In this document: piece by piece, positions 55,695-64,000 of the stretch
Layout: the number at the start of each line of letters is the position of its first letter
Position numbering within the stretch: the stretch's first letter is position 1
Origin: Pseudomonas orientalis
GTDB taxonomy: Bacteria; Pseudomonadota; Gammaproteobacteria; Pseudomonadales; Pseudomonadaceae
DNA: 64,000 nucleotides
Direction of reading: 5' to 3'
NCBI RefSeq assembly: GCF_001439815.1
Contig: NZ_JYLM01000001.1
Location: 248,001-312,000 of the forward strand
Program-made: the position numbers and the translations under genes
Notes under the pieces: model-generated
Told to the model about the DNA's origin: nothing
Databases searched by the model: none
The model's input: the letters and a program-made list of their open reading frames with translations, nothing else

Positions 55695-57011
55695 ATGCAA
55701 GTGAAGCGTTTTTTCGCCGCCGATATGCGTCAGGCCATGAAGTTGGTCCGCGATGAGCTGGGCGCCGATGCCGCGATTATCGGTAACCGTCGTATTGCCG
55801 GCGGTGTCGAGCTGACGGCTGCCCTGGATTACGCCCCACAGGCCCTGGCGCCACGCGTGCCGAACATGGAGCTTGAGGACGAGCTGCGCAAGACCGCTTC
55901 GCGCATCGTCTCGGCCCAGGCCGAACTGAGCATGCGCGGCGACAGCGACGCCACCACCAATCGCCAGTTGTTCGCCGGCCTGCCGCTGACCGCGTCCGAG
56001 CCGCTGGTGGAACCCACGTTTGTCGAACCGCCACGTCCCGCTGCGCCAGCCCAGGCCGCCGCAGTCGATCAGCGCGTGTTCGATTCGATGCGCTTTGAAC
56101 TCAATGGCCTGCGCGAACTGCTTGAAGTGCAACTCGGTTCCCTGGCCTGGACCCAATTGCAAGGCAGCAAGCCGCAGCAGGCCAACCTGTGGCGTCGCCT
56201 GCAACGCATCGGCCTGTCCGGCCCGTTGTCCCGTGACCTGCTGGCGCTGACCGCCGAAGTCGAGGAGCCGCGCCAGGCCTGGCGCATGCTGCTGGCGCAC
56301 CTGGCGCGCATGATTGCCACCCCGGAAATCGAACCCCTGGAAGAGGGCGGTGTGATCGCCATGGTCGGCCCCGCCGGCATGGGCAAGACCACCACCCTGG
56401 CCAAGCTGGCCGCCCGTTATGTGCTCAAGTACGGCGCGCAGAACATCGCGCTGGTGAGCATGGACAGCTACCGCATCGGTGCCCAGGAACAGCTCAAGAC
56501 CCTGGGCCGCATCCTCAATGTGCCGGTGACCCACGTCGACCCGGGCCAGTCCCTGGCCAACGCCCTCGACCCGCTGCTGCGCAAGCGCGTGGTGCTGATC
56601 GATACCGCCGGCCTGCAAGCCAGCGACCCGGCTCTGCGCATGCAGCTCGAAAGCCTGGCCGGGCGTGGCATCAAGTCGAAAAATTACCTGGTGCTTGCAA
56701 CCACCAGCCAGAAACAGGTTCTTACCGCTGCCTACCACAGCTATAAGCGCTGCGGCCTGTCCGGTTGTATCCTGACCAAACTGGATGAAACCGCCAGCCT
56801 GGGCGAAGTGTTGAGCCTGGCAATCAGTCATGAACTACCGGTCGCCTACCTGACCGACGGGCCGCGGATCCCGGATGATTTGCATCTGCCGCGCCGTCAT
56901 CAGCTGGTCAGCCGTGCTGTCAGCGTGCAAATGCAAGACGAGCCTAGCGAGGAAGCGATGGCCGATATGTTCGCCGACCTTTATCACAACCCGGCAAAAC
57001 GGGTGGGATGA
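55695..57011 (+). CDS. flhF: Flagellar placement GTPase FlhF
   Basis: 438 residues. A basic N-terminal B domain (MQVKRFFAADMRQAMKLVRDELG split by family convention) and the SRP-type NG GTPase with P-loop GPAGMGKTTTLAKLA, DTAGL, and LTKLDE. It recruits the MS ring to the old pole. Starts 12 bases after flhA. Confidence 0.96.
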   Translation: MQVKRFFAADMRQAMKLVRDELGADAAIIGNRRIAGGVELTAALDYAPQALAPRVPNMELEDELRKTASRIVSAQAELSMRGDSDATTNRQLFAGLPLTASEPLVEPTFVEPPRPAAPAQAAAVDQRVFDSMRFELNGLRELLEVQLGSLAWTQLQGSKPQQANLWRRLQRIGLSGPLSRDLLALTAEVEEPRQAWRMLLAHLARMIATPEIEPLEEGGVIAMVGPAGMGKTTTLAKLAARYVLKYGAQNIALVSMDSYRIGAQEQLKTLGRILNVPVTHVDPGQSLANALDPLLRKRVVLIDTAGLQASDPALRMQLESLAGRGIKSKNYLVLATTSQKQVLTAAYHSYKRCGLSGCILTKLDETASLGEVLSLAISHELPVAYLTDGPRIPDDLHLPRRHQLVSRAVSVQMQDEPSEEAMADMFADLYHNPAKRVG

Positions 57012-57116
57012 GGCAGGATGAACACCGTGAAATGTACCTACATCGATGGCCTGCAAGCGATACACGCGGCCAAGCCATGTAGCCTGCGTCTAAGCAAGAC
57101 AAGGTAAAGAAATAAA

Positions 57117-57950
57117 ATGGGCAGCATGCATCCCGTACAGGTGATCGCGGTGACCGGCGGCAAAGGTGGCGTCGGCAAAACTAACGTGTCAGTGAATTTG
57201 TCCCTGGCCCTGGCAGAGCTTGGCCGTCGCGTCATGCTGCTGGATGCTGACCTGGGCCTGGCGAACGTGGACGTTCTGCTGGGGCTGACACCCAAACACA
57301 CGCTCGCCGACGTCATCGAAGGCCGCTGTGAGCTGCGCGATGTGCTGCTGCAGGGCCCCGGGGGTATCCGCATCGTGCCGGCCGCCTCCGGCACCCAGAG
57401 CATGGTGCACCTGAGCCCGGCGCAGCATGCCGGCCTGATCCAGGCCTTCAGCGATATCGGCGACAACCTCGACGTGCTGGTGATCGACACCGCCGCCGGG
57501 ATCGGCGAGTCGGTGGTCAGCTTTGTACGCGCAGCGCAAGAAGTGCTGCTGGTGGTCTGCGACGAACCCACCTCGATCACCGACGCCTACGCCCTGATCA
57601 AACTGCTTAACCGTGATTACGGCATGAACCGCTTCCGCGTGCTGGCCAATATGGCCCAGAGCCCGCAGGAAGGGCGCAACCTGTTCGCCAAGTTGACCAA
57701 GGTCACGGATCGCTTTCTCGATGTCGCCTTACAATACGTTGGCGCAGTTCCCTACGACGAGTGTGTACGCAAGGCCGTGCAAAAGCAGCGTGCGGTCTAC
57801 GAAGCGTTCCCTCGTTCCAAATGCGCCTTGGCGTTCAAGGCTATTGCCCAGAAGGTCGATACCTGGCCGTTGCCCGCCAACCCGCGGGGGCATCTGGAGT
57901 TTTTCGTCGAGCGATTGGTGCATCAGACGAGCGCAGGACCGGTGCTATGA
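57117..57950 (+). CDS. fleN: Flagellar number regulator FleN (MinD/ParA-type ATPase)
   Basis: 277 residues with deviant Walker A TGGKGGVGKTNVSVN, LLDADLGLANVDVLLG and VIDTAAGIG. It binds FleQ and holds back flagellar gene expression, keeping flagellum number low. Ends overlapping fliA by 4 bases. AAGG precedes ATG 57117; ATG 57126 is a possible internal start. Confidence 0.96.
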   Translation: MGSMHPVQVIAVTGGKGGVGKTNVSVNLSLALAELGRRVMLLDADLGLANVDVLLGLTPKHTLADVIEGRCELRDVLLQGPGGIRIVPAASGTQSMVHLSPAQHAGLIQAFSDIGDNLDVLVIDTAAGIGESVVSFVRAAQEVLLVVCDEPTSITDAYALIKLLNRDYGMNRFRVLANMAQSPQEGRNLFAKLTKVTDRFLDVALQYVGAVPYDECVRKAVQKQRAVYEAFPRSKCALAFKAIAQKVDTWPLPANPRGHLEFFVERLVHQTSAGPVL

Positions 57951-58687
57951 CAGCGAACGGCTACAACGCCTACAAGAAATCCGCCCGTGACAGCCAGGGC
58001 GAGTTGATCGAGCGCTACGCGCCATTGGTCAAGCGCATTGCCTACCACCTGTTGGCACGCCTGCCCGCGAGCGTCCAGGTCGAAGACTTGATCCAGGCCG
58101 GCATGATCGGCCTGCTCGAAGTGTCGACCAAATATGACGCGAGCAAGGGCGCGAGTTTCGAGACGTACGCGGGTATCCGTATCCGTGGCGCGATGCTCGA
58201 TGAGGTGCGTAAAGGCGACTGGGCGCCGCGTTCGGTGCACCGCAATACGCGCATGGTCAGTGACGCAATTCGGGCAATTGAAGCAAAAACCGGTCGTGAC
58301 GCTAAAGATCATGAAGTTGCGGCCGAACTCCAATTGAGTCTCGACGATTATTACGGGATTTTGAACGATACCTTGGGCAGCCGCCTGTTCAGTTTCGACG
58401 ACCTGTTGCAGGACGGCGAACACGAAGGGCTGCACGAGGACGGCGCGAGCGCGCATATGGAGCCGTCGCGCGATCTGGAAGATGAACGTTTCCAGGGAGC
58501 GTTGGCGGAGGCCATTGCCAATTTGCCGGAGCGCGAGCGCCTGGTGTTGGCGCTGTACTACGACGAAGAGCTGAACCTCAAGGAAATCGGTGAGGTCCTG
58601 GGGGTCAGCGAATCGCGTGTCAGCCAGTTGCATAGCCAGTGCGCGGCCCGCTTGCGGGGGCGGTTGGGAGAGTGGCGCGCGCGCTGA
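57947..58687 (+). CDS. fliA: Sigma28 factor FliA
   Basis: 246 residues. Sigma region 2 (AYHLLARLPASVQVEDLIQAGMIGL), region 3 and region 4 HTH (LNLKEIGEVLGVSESRVSQLHSQC) are all present. It drives fliC and other late genes and is held by FlgM. Start: ATG 57947 gives the family N-terminus MTANGYNAYKKSARDSQ and overlaps the fleN stop. Confidence 0.97.
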   Translation: MTANGYNAYKKSARDSQGELIERYAPLVKRIAYHLLARLPASVQVEDLIQAGMIGLLEVSTKYDASKGASFETYAGIRIRGAMLDEVRKGDWAPRSVHRNTRMVSDAIRAIEAKTGRDAKDHEVAAELQLSLDDYYGILNDTLGSRLFSFDDLLQDGEHEGLHEDGASAHMEPSRDLEDERFQGALAEAIANLPERERLVLALYYDEELNLKEIGEVLGVSESRVSQLHSQCAARLRGRLGEWRAR

Positions 58688-58798
58688 CAGGCAGTGTGGG
58701 GACACTGCAGACGCTACCGCGAAGGTTTCGGCCTTTGCGGATTCGCTCCGTGGTGCCCTGGGCAGTCCTTTTTGTGTAACGCCTGTTGATTGAAGTGG

Positions 58799-58822
58799 CG
58801 CGTCCAGGTGCTGGGCGCGTTT
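58799..58822 (+). terminator. Hairpin between fliA and cheY
   Basis: CGCGTCCAG and CTGGGCGCG pair around GTG with one T-G wobble, followed by TTT, 20 bp before the cheY start. A second perfect hairpin (GCAGTGT-GGGG-ACACTGC, 58691-58708) lies just after fliA. They may reduce readthrough into the chemotaxis genes or act in RNA processing. Confidence 0.4.
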
Positions 58823-58842
58823 AAGACTGCTTGGAGGTCGAA

Positions 58843-59229
58843 TTGGACAAGAACATGAAAATCCTCATCGTTGATGACTTCTCAACGATGCGGCGGATCA
58901 TAAAAAACCTGTTGCGTGACCTTGGGTTCACTAACACGGTCGAGGCGGATGACGGCATTACGGCGATTCCGATCCTCAACAGCGGCAGCATCGACTTTCT
59001 GGTAACCGACTGGAACATGCCGGGCATGACCGGTATCGATTTGCTGCGCCATGTGCGCGCCGATGAAAAACTGCGCAGCCTGCCGGTGTTGATGGTGACC
59101 GCCGAAGCCAAGCGTGAACAGATCATCGAAGCCGCCCAAGCCGGGGTCAACGGTTACGTGGTCAAGCCATTCACAGCGTTGGCCTTGAAAGAGAAGATCG
59201 AAAAAATCTTCGAACGCATCCACGGCTAA
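58843..59229 (+). CDS. cheY: Chemotaxis response regulator CheY
   Basis: About 128 residues, a lone receiver domain with [18 protein letters not shown], acceptor Asp in [12 protein letters not shown], and Lys in YVVKPFT. CheY-P binds FliM and reverses rotation. Start: TTG 58843 has GGAGG 5 bases upstream; the ATG at 58855 matches other CheY proteins (MKILIVDDF) but its distance to that ribosome site is 17 bases. GGAGG placement favours the TTG. Confidence 0.95.
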   Translation: MDKNMKILIVDDFSTMRRIIKNLLRDLGFTNTVEADDGITAIPILNSGSIDFLVTDWNMPGMTGIDLLRHVRADEKLRSLPVLMVTAEAKREQIIEAAQAGVNGYVVKPFTALALKEKIEKIFERIHG

Positions 59230-59247
59230 TGCCATCGCGGGGGAGCT

Positions 59248-60036
59248 ATGGAGCATAACGAAACGTCACAGGGCGACTTTGAGTCGACCCTGAAAAAGCA
59301 CGCTCACCAGTTGGTCGACAGCCTGGAAAAAGGCCAGTTCGCCGACGCGGTGCAGTTGATCCATGAGCTTAACCAGACCCGTGACCGCGGCCTGTACCAG
59401 GAAGTGGGCAAGCTCACACGCGAGCTGCACAGTGCGATCGTCAATTTCCAGATTGACCCGCGCATGCCCCAGGCCGAAGAAATTTCGCAGATCACCGATG
59501 CCACTGAACGCCTGTCCTATGTGGTCAGGCTGACCGAGGCGGCGGCCAACCGCACCATGGACCTGGTGGAAAACGCCACGCCTCTGGTCAACGGCATGGC
59601 CAGCGAAGCCCAGGCCCTGAGCCTGGACTGGGGCCGCTTCATGCGCCGCGAAGTGGGGGCTGAAGAGTTCCGTGAGCTGGCCCGTCGCGTCGACGGTTTT
59701 CTGTCGCGCAGCGAACAGGAAAACCGCACGGTGGCCAGCAACCTCAACGATATTCTGCTGGCCCAGGATTACCAGGACCTCACAGGCCAGGTGATCAAGC
59801 GGGTGACCCAACTGGTCACCGAAGTGGAAAGCAACCTGCTCAAACTGGTGCTCATGGCCGGCCAGGTCGACCGTTTTGCCGGCATCGAACATGACCGCGA
59901 AGCGATCCTCTCGGAAAAAGATCCACAAAAACATCTCGCCAAGGGTGAAGGTCCGCAGATTCATGCCGATAAACGTGAAGACGTTGTATCGGGTCAAGAT
60001 GATGTCGATGACCTGTTATCCAGTTTAGGCTTCTAA
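59248..60036 (+). CDS. cheZ: Protein phosphatase CheZ
   Basis: 262 residues, long helical hairpin. The catalytic Gln region reads LAQDYQDLTGQVIKRV and the C-terminal CheY-binding peptide is DDVDDLLSSLGF. It dephosphorylates CheY-P. GGGGGAGCT precedes the ATG. Confidence 0.95.
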   Translation: MEHNETSQGDFESTLKKHAHQLVDSLEKGQFADAVQLIHELNQTRDRGLYQEVGKLTRELHSAIVNFQIDPRMPQAEEISQITDATERLSYVVRLTEAAANRTMDLVENATPLVNGMASEAQALSLDWGRFMRREVGAEEFRELARRVDGFLSRSEQENRTVASNLNDILLAQDYQDLTGQVIKRVTQLVTEVESNLLKLVLMAGQVDRFAGIEHDREAILSEKDPQKHLAKGEGPQIHADKREDVVSGQDDVDDLLSSLGF

Positions 60037-60047
60037 GGAGCACACCC

Positions 60048-62270
60048 ATGAGCTTCGGCGCCGATGAAGAAATCCTTCAGGATTTCCTTGTAGAGGCCGG
60101 CGAAATTTTAGAGCAACTGTCCGAACAACTGGTCGAGCTGGAAAGCCGACCGGATGATGCGAACCTGCTCAATGCAATTTTTCGCGGTTTTCACACTGTA
60201 AAAGGGGGCGCCGGCTTCCTCCAGCTCCATGAGCTGGTGGAGTGCTGCCACATCGCCGAGAACGTGTTCGACATCCTGCGCAAGGGTGAGCGTCAGGTTG
60301 ACTCGGAATTGATGGACGTGATTCTCGAAGCACTGGATGCGGTCAACGGCATGTTCAGCGAAGTGCGCGAACGTGCACCGATCACTGCCGCCACCCCGGA
60401 ACTGCTGGCCGCCCTGGCGCGCCTGGCTGAACCGGCTGCCGAAGCGCCGGCGGTGCAAGCCACGCCTGAGCCGGTGGTGGAAGCCGAGGCGGATGTGACC
60501 GATAGCGAGTTCGAGCAACTGCTCGACTCGCTCAATGCGGTCAAGGCCGAGGCTGAAGCACCGGCCGCAAAGGCGCCGGTCGCCACGCCGACCAGCGAAG
60601 ACATTACCGACGCCGAATTCGAATCCCTGCTCGACCAGTTGCATGGCAAAGGCCAGTTCGCAGCCGACGCCGTGGCACCGGTGCCACCGCCTGAGGCGCC
60701 GCCCGCCAATGCCAGCACCGATATTACCGACGATGAGTTCGAGGCACTGCTCGACCAACTGCATGGCAAAGGCACGTTTGTCGCCGACGCCTTGCCGCAA
60801 GTCGCAGCTACTGCCAGCGCCACCGCGCCAGCCACCCCGGCCGCCAAGGCTGGACCGGCCGGTGACGGGCTGATCTCCGACAACGAATTCGAAGCGTTGC
60901 TCGACGAGTTGCACGGCAAGGGCAAGTTCACCGAGGTGGCCCCGGCCGCAGCCGCTCCCGCAGCCGCAGCAGTCGCTACGCCCGCACCGGTTGCCGCCAA
61001 AGCCGCAGCGCCGGCTGCCAAGCCCGCGCCTGCTGCGGCTGCGGCGCCAGCCCCGGCGCGTGCTGCCCCGGCACCGGTCGCGGACAAGCCTGCCAGTGAA
61101 GCCGAAACCACCGTGCGCGTGGACACCGCGCGCCTGGACGACATCATGAACATGGTCGGCGAACTGGTACTGGTGCGTAACCGCCTGGTGCGCCTGGGTC
61201 TGAACAGTGGCGACGAAGCCATGCAGAAGGCCGTGTCGAACCTCGACGTGGTCACCGCCGACTTGCAGACCGCCGTGATGAAAACGCGGATGCAGCCGAT
61301 CAAGAAAGTCTTCGGCCGCTTCCCGCGCCTGGTTCGCGACCTGGCGCGCCAGCTCAAGAAAGAAATCAACCTGGAACTGGTGGGCGAAGAAACCGACCTG
61401 GACAAAAACCTGGTCGAGGCCCTGGCCGACCCGCTGGTCCACTTGGTGCGCAACGCCGTCGACCACGGCGTGGAAACCCCGGAAGAACGCGAAGCCTCGG
61501 GCAAGTCACGCAACGGCAAGGTGATCCTGGCGGCGGAGCAGGAGGGCGACCACATCCTGCTGTCGATCACCGATGACGGCAAAGGCATGGACCCGGCCAT
61601 CTTGCGCAATATCGCGGTCAAGCGCGGCGTGATGGACAAGGACGCCGCCGACCGCCTGACCGACACCGAGTGCTACAACCTGATCTTCGCGCCGGGTTTC
61701 TCGACCAAGACCGAGATTTCCGACGTGTCCGGCCGTGGCGTCGGCATGGACGTGGTGAAGACCAAGATCAGCCAGCTCAACGGCTCGATCAATATCTACT
61801 CGACCAAGGGCCAGGGCTCCAAGATCGTCATCAAGGTGCCGTTGACCCTGGCGATCATGCCGACCCTGATGGTGATGCTGGGCAACCAGGCGTTCGCCTT
61901 CCCGCTGGTCAACGTCAACGAGATCTTCCACCTCGACCTGTCGCGCACCAACGTGGTGGACGGCCAGGAAGTGGTGATCGTGCGCGACAAGGCCTTGCCG
62001 CTGTTCTACCTCAAGCGCTGGCTGGTGGCGTCGGCCAAGCATGAAGAGCAGCGCGAAGGCCATGTGGTGATTCTCTCGGTGGGCACCCAGCGCATCGGCT
62101 TTGTGGTCGATCAACTGGTGGGCCAGGAAGAAGTGGTGATCAAGCCTTTGGGCAAGATGCTGCAGGGCACCCCGGGCATGTCGGGCGCCACCATCACCGG
62201 TGACGGCCGCATCGCGCTGATTCTCGATGTTCCGAGCATGCTCAAGCGTTACGCCGCACGGCGTATTTGA
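60048..62270 (+). CDS. cheA: Chemotaxis histidine kinase CheA
   Basis: 740 residues. Hpt domain with FHTVKGGAGF (His49), then a long Ala/Pro-rich linker (120-350) holding four copies of a short acidic helix motif. Next come the dimerisation domain (RLDDIMNMVGELVLVRNRL), the ATPase domain (LVHLVRNAVDHGVE, DDGKGMD, GRGVGMDVV) and the CheW-like domain. Core kinase of the flagellar chemosensory system, phosphorylating CheY and CheB. Confidence 0.97.
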   Translation: MSFGADEEILQDFLVEAGEILEQLSEQLVELESRPDDANLLNAIFRGFHTVKGGAGFLQLHELVECCHIAENVFDILRKGERQVDSELMDVILEALDAVNGMFSEVRERAPITAATPELLAALARLAEPAAEAPAVQATPEPVVEAEADVTDSEFEQLLDSLNAVKAEAEAPAAKAPVATPTSEDITDAEFESLLDQLHGKGQFAADAVAPVPPPEAPPANASTDITDDEFEALLDQLHGKGTFVADALPQVAATASATAPATPAAKAGPAGDGLISDNEFEALLDELHGKGKFTEVAPAAAAPAAAAVATPAPVAAKAAAPAAKPAPAAAAAPAPARAAPAPVADKPASEAETTVRVDTARLDDIMNMVGELVLVRNRLVRLGLNSGDEAMQKAVSNLDVVTADLQTAVMKTRMQPIKKVFGRFPRLVRDLARQLKKEINLELVGEETDLDKNLVEALADPLVHLVRNAVDHGVETPEEREASGKSRNGKVILAAEQEGDHILLSITDDGKGMDPAILRNIAVKRGVMDKDAADRLTDTECYNLIFAPGFSTKTEISDVSGRGVGMDVVKTKISQLNGSINIYSTKGQGSKIVIKVPLTLAIMPTLMVMLGNQAFAFPLVNVNEIFHLDLSRTNVVDGQEVVIVRDKALPLFYLKRWLVASAKHEEQREGHVVILSVGTQRIGFVVDQLVGQEEVVIKPLGKMLQGTPGMSGATITGDGRIALILDVPSMLKRYAARRI
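60495..60929 (+). repeat. Four-copy acidic helix repeat in the CheA linker
   Basis: Copies at residues about 150-162, 186-204, 226-244 and 276-294 follow the pattern (I/V)(T/S)D-x-EFE-x-LLD-x-LHGKG-x-F. The first lacks the HGKG part. The Ala/Pro-rich spacers between them are about 20-30 residues. Confidence 0.85.
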
Positions 62271-62276
62271 TTCTGG

Positions 62277-62303
62277 CGGGGCAGGGCACCAGTGCCCGCC
62301 CCG
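62277..62303 (+). other. Stable hairpin between cheA and cheB
   Basis: CGGGGC-A-GGGCAC and GTGCCC-GCCCCG pair around loop CA with one bulged A. There is no T tail, so a role in RNA processing, stability or partial polarity is more likely than full termination. The cheB start is 15 bp downstream. Confidence 0.5.
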
Positions 62304-62318
62304 TCTAACGGAGTGTTT

Positions 62319-63458
62319 ATGGCAGTCAAGGTCCTGGTGGTGGACGATTCGGGTTTCTTCCGCCGCCGCGTCTCGGAGATTCTTTCCGCCGATCCAACGA
62401 TCCAGGTAGTCGGCACGGCCACCAACGGCAAAGAGGCGATCGATCAAGCCATTGCGTTGAAGCCGGACGTGATCACCATGGACTACGAAATGCCGATGAT
62501 GGATGGCATCACGGCCGTGCGTCATATCATGCAACGTTGCCCGACACCGGTGTTGATGTTCTCCTCGCTGACCCACGAAGGCGCCCGGGTGACCCTGGAT
62601 GCGCTGGATGCCGGCGCGGTGGACTTCCTGCCGAAGAATTTCGAAGACATCTCGCGCAACCCCGAGAAGGTCAAGCAGATGCTGTGCGAGAAGGTGCACA
62701 GCATTTCGCGCAGTAACCGGCGCAGTCTGTTCAGCGCGCCTGCACCTGCGCCGGCGCCGGTTGCCGCACCTGCTGCGTCCACCGGCTCTACGTTCGGTCG
62801 CCCGGCGCCCGCGCCTGCTCCAGTCGCACGTACAGCCCCGCCGCCGGTGCGCACATCTTCGCCCGCTGCCGCCCATTCGCCCGCGCCCAAGCGCAAGGCC
62901 TACAAGCTGGTCGCCATCGGCACGTCCACCGGCGGCCCGGTCGCCCTGCAGCGGGTATTGACCCAACTGCCGGCCAACTTCCCGGCGCCGATCGTGTTGA
63001 TCCAACACATGCCCGCCGCGTTCACCAAGGCCTTTGCCGAGCGCCTGGACAAGCTGTGCCGCATCAGCGTCAAGGAAGCCGAGGACGGCGACATCCTGCG
63101 CCCTGGCCTGGCGCTGCTGGCGCCAGGTGGCAAGCAGATGATGGTGGACGGTCGTGGCGCGATCAAAATCCTGCCGGGCGACGAACGCCTCAACTACAAG
63201 CCGTGCGTGGACATCACCTTCGGTTCGGCGGCCAAGTCCTACGGCGACAAAGTTCTGGCGGTGGTGCTCACCGGCATGGGCGCCGATGGTCGTGAAGGCG
63301 CGCGCCTGCTCAAGCAAGGCGGCAGCGCCATCTGGGCCCAGGACGAAGCCAGCTGCGTGATCTATGGCATGCCCATGGCCATCGTCAAGGCCGACCTGGC
63401 TGACGCCGTCTACAGCCTGGACGACATCGGCAAGCACCTGGTGGAGGCCTGCCTCTGA
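62319..63458 (+). CDS. cheB: Chemoreceptor methylesterase CheB
   Basis: 379 residues. Receiver domain with [12 protein letters not shown] and VDFLPK, an Ala/Pro linker (about 145-195), and the methylesterase domain with the serine motif [30 protein letters not shown], and Asp in [10 protein letters not shown]. It demethylates or deamidates chemoreceptors for adaptation. Start: ATG 62319 gives [14 protein letters not shown]. Confidence 0.96.
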   Translation: MAVKVLVVDDSGFFRRRVSEILSADPTIQVVGTATNGKEAIDQAIALKPDVITMDYEMPMMDGITAVRHIMQRCPTPVLMFSSLTHEGARVTLDALDAGAVDFLPKNFEDISRNPEKVKQMLCEKVHSISRSNRRSLFSAPAPAPAPVAAPAASTGSTFGRPAPAPAPVARTAPPPVRTSSPAAAHSPAPKRKAYKLVAIGTSTGGPVALQRVLTQLPANFPAPIVLIQHMPAAFTKAFAERLDKLCRISVKEAEDGDILRPGLALLAPGGKQMMVDGRGAIKILPGDERLNYKPCVDITFGSAAKSYGDKVLAVVLTGMGADGREGARLLKQGGSAIWAQDEASCVIYGMPMAIVKADLADAVYSLDDIGKHLVEACL

Positions 63459-64000
63459 TGGATGTCTTGAGCCTGATCGGCATCACCCTGGCGTTTGTCG
63501 CCATCATCGGCGGCAACTACCTGGAAGGCGGCCACCTCGGCGCCCTGGCCAACGGCCCGGCGGCGCTGATCGTGATAGGCGGCACCGTGGGCGCGGCGTT
63601 GCTGCAGTCGCCGCTGAGCTCGTTCAAGCGCGCCATGCAGATCCTGGTGTGGATCATTTTTCCGCCACGGGTCGACATGCCAGGCGGCATTGACCGCGTG
63701 GTCAACTGGAGCCTCACCGCCCGCAAGGAAGGTTTGCTGGGCCTGGAAGGCGTGGCCGATGCCGAGCCCGACAGCTATGCCCGCAAGGGTCTGCAGCTGT
63801 TGGTGGATGGCGCCGAGCCGGAGGCGATCCGCAGCATCCTCGAGGTGGATTTCTACACCCAGGAAAGCCGTGACATCAATGCGGCCAAGGTGTTTGAAAG
63901 CATGGGCGGCTACGCGCCGACCATCGGCATCATCGGCGCGGTGATGGGCCTGATCCACGTGATGGGCAACCTGGCCGACCCTTCGCAACTGGGCAGCGGC
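63458..64000 (+). CDS. motC: Flagellar stator protein MotC (MotA family), 3' end outside the window
   Basis: 181 residues visible. First membrane helix VLSLIGITLAFVAIIGGNYLEGG, the family MotA-type GG motif (VIGGTVGAALLQ), and the later helix GGYAPTIGIIGAVMGLIHVM. The start overlaps the cheB stop (TGATG). In P. aeruginosa motC follows cheB directly and pairs with motD as the second stator set. Confidence 0.93.
   Translation, partial: MDVLSLIGITLAFVAIIGGNYLEGGHLGALANGPAALIVIGGTVGAALLQSPLSSFKRAMQILVWIIFPPRVDMPGGIDRVVNWSLTARKEGLLGLEGVADAEPDSYARKGLQLLVDGAEPEAIRSILEVDFYTQESRDINAAKVFESMGGYAPTIGIIGAVMGLIHVMGNLADPSQLGSG

Noticed and set aside
54330..56831. 833-codon open frame on the minus strand opposite flhA/flhF
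   Set aside because: It is the mirror of two certain genes in GC-rich DNA, is rich in His/Gln/Arg, has no domain and no ribosome site. Similar long mirrors opposite flgHI, flgK, fliF and cheA were dropped for the same reason.

Overview
The window is a chromosome segment of a Pseudomonas, most likely of the P. fluorescens group. The reasons are: GC-rich coding sequence with Pseudomonas-style codon use; the phhA-phhB-phhC/phhR phenylalanine cluster; a polar-flagellum locus with fleQ, fleSR, fleN and flhF; and many copies of the two REP families typical of fluorescent pseudomonads (cores GTGGGAGGGGGC and GAGCGAGCTTGCTCGC).

Bases 1-18000 hold housekeeping and accessory genes: the end of rmuC, a large SSF-type hybrid histidine kinase, a DUF454 membrane protein, a UPF0149 protein, recQ, a MarR regulator, a PlpD-like patatin autotransporter, a small Rdx-family redox protein, a DMT exporter, a LpxH-like metallophosphoesterase, and the phenylalanine/tyrosine cluster with its regulator PhhR.

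Bases 18200-64000 are an almost complete flagellar/chemotaxis locus, nearly all on the + strand. Its order is flgFGHIJKL (distal rod, rings, hook-filament junction); a lone ketoacyl-ACP synthase III-like gene; fliC, flaG, fliDST (filament, cap, chaperones); fleQ, then fleSR (regulatory cascade); fliEFGHIJ (MS ring, switch, export ATPase); hsbA-hsbR-hptB (partner-switch/phosphorelay module); fliK; fliLMNOPQR-flhB (motor and export gate); flhA-flhF-fleN-fliA (export gate, polar placement and number, sigma28); and cheYZAB-motC. Sigma54-type -24/-12 elements with exact GG-N10-GC spacing lie before flgF, fleS, fliE, fliK, fliL and flhA, and a sigma28-type promoter lies before fliC. This fits the FleQ/RpoN to FleSR to FliA cascade. 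REP pairs sit at several of the transcription-unit borders.

The least ordinary part is the 1.3-kb gap between flhB and flhA (about 52200-53549). It contains two tiny cold-shock-domain-like genes, neither with intact RNP motifs. Each is preceded by the same 23-bp block containing the 16-bp palindrome CTGTCAACTTTGACAG. Next come a 139-bp inverted-repeat element and REP sequences. A second unusual stretch lies downstream of rmuC: a highly structured repeat of about 370 bp, with a predicted three-way-junction fold, boxed by two inverted REPs.

No tRNA, rRNA, CRISPR array, prophage or classical insertion sequence was recognised.
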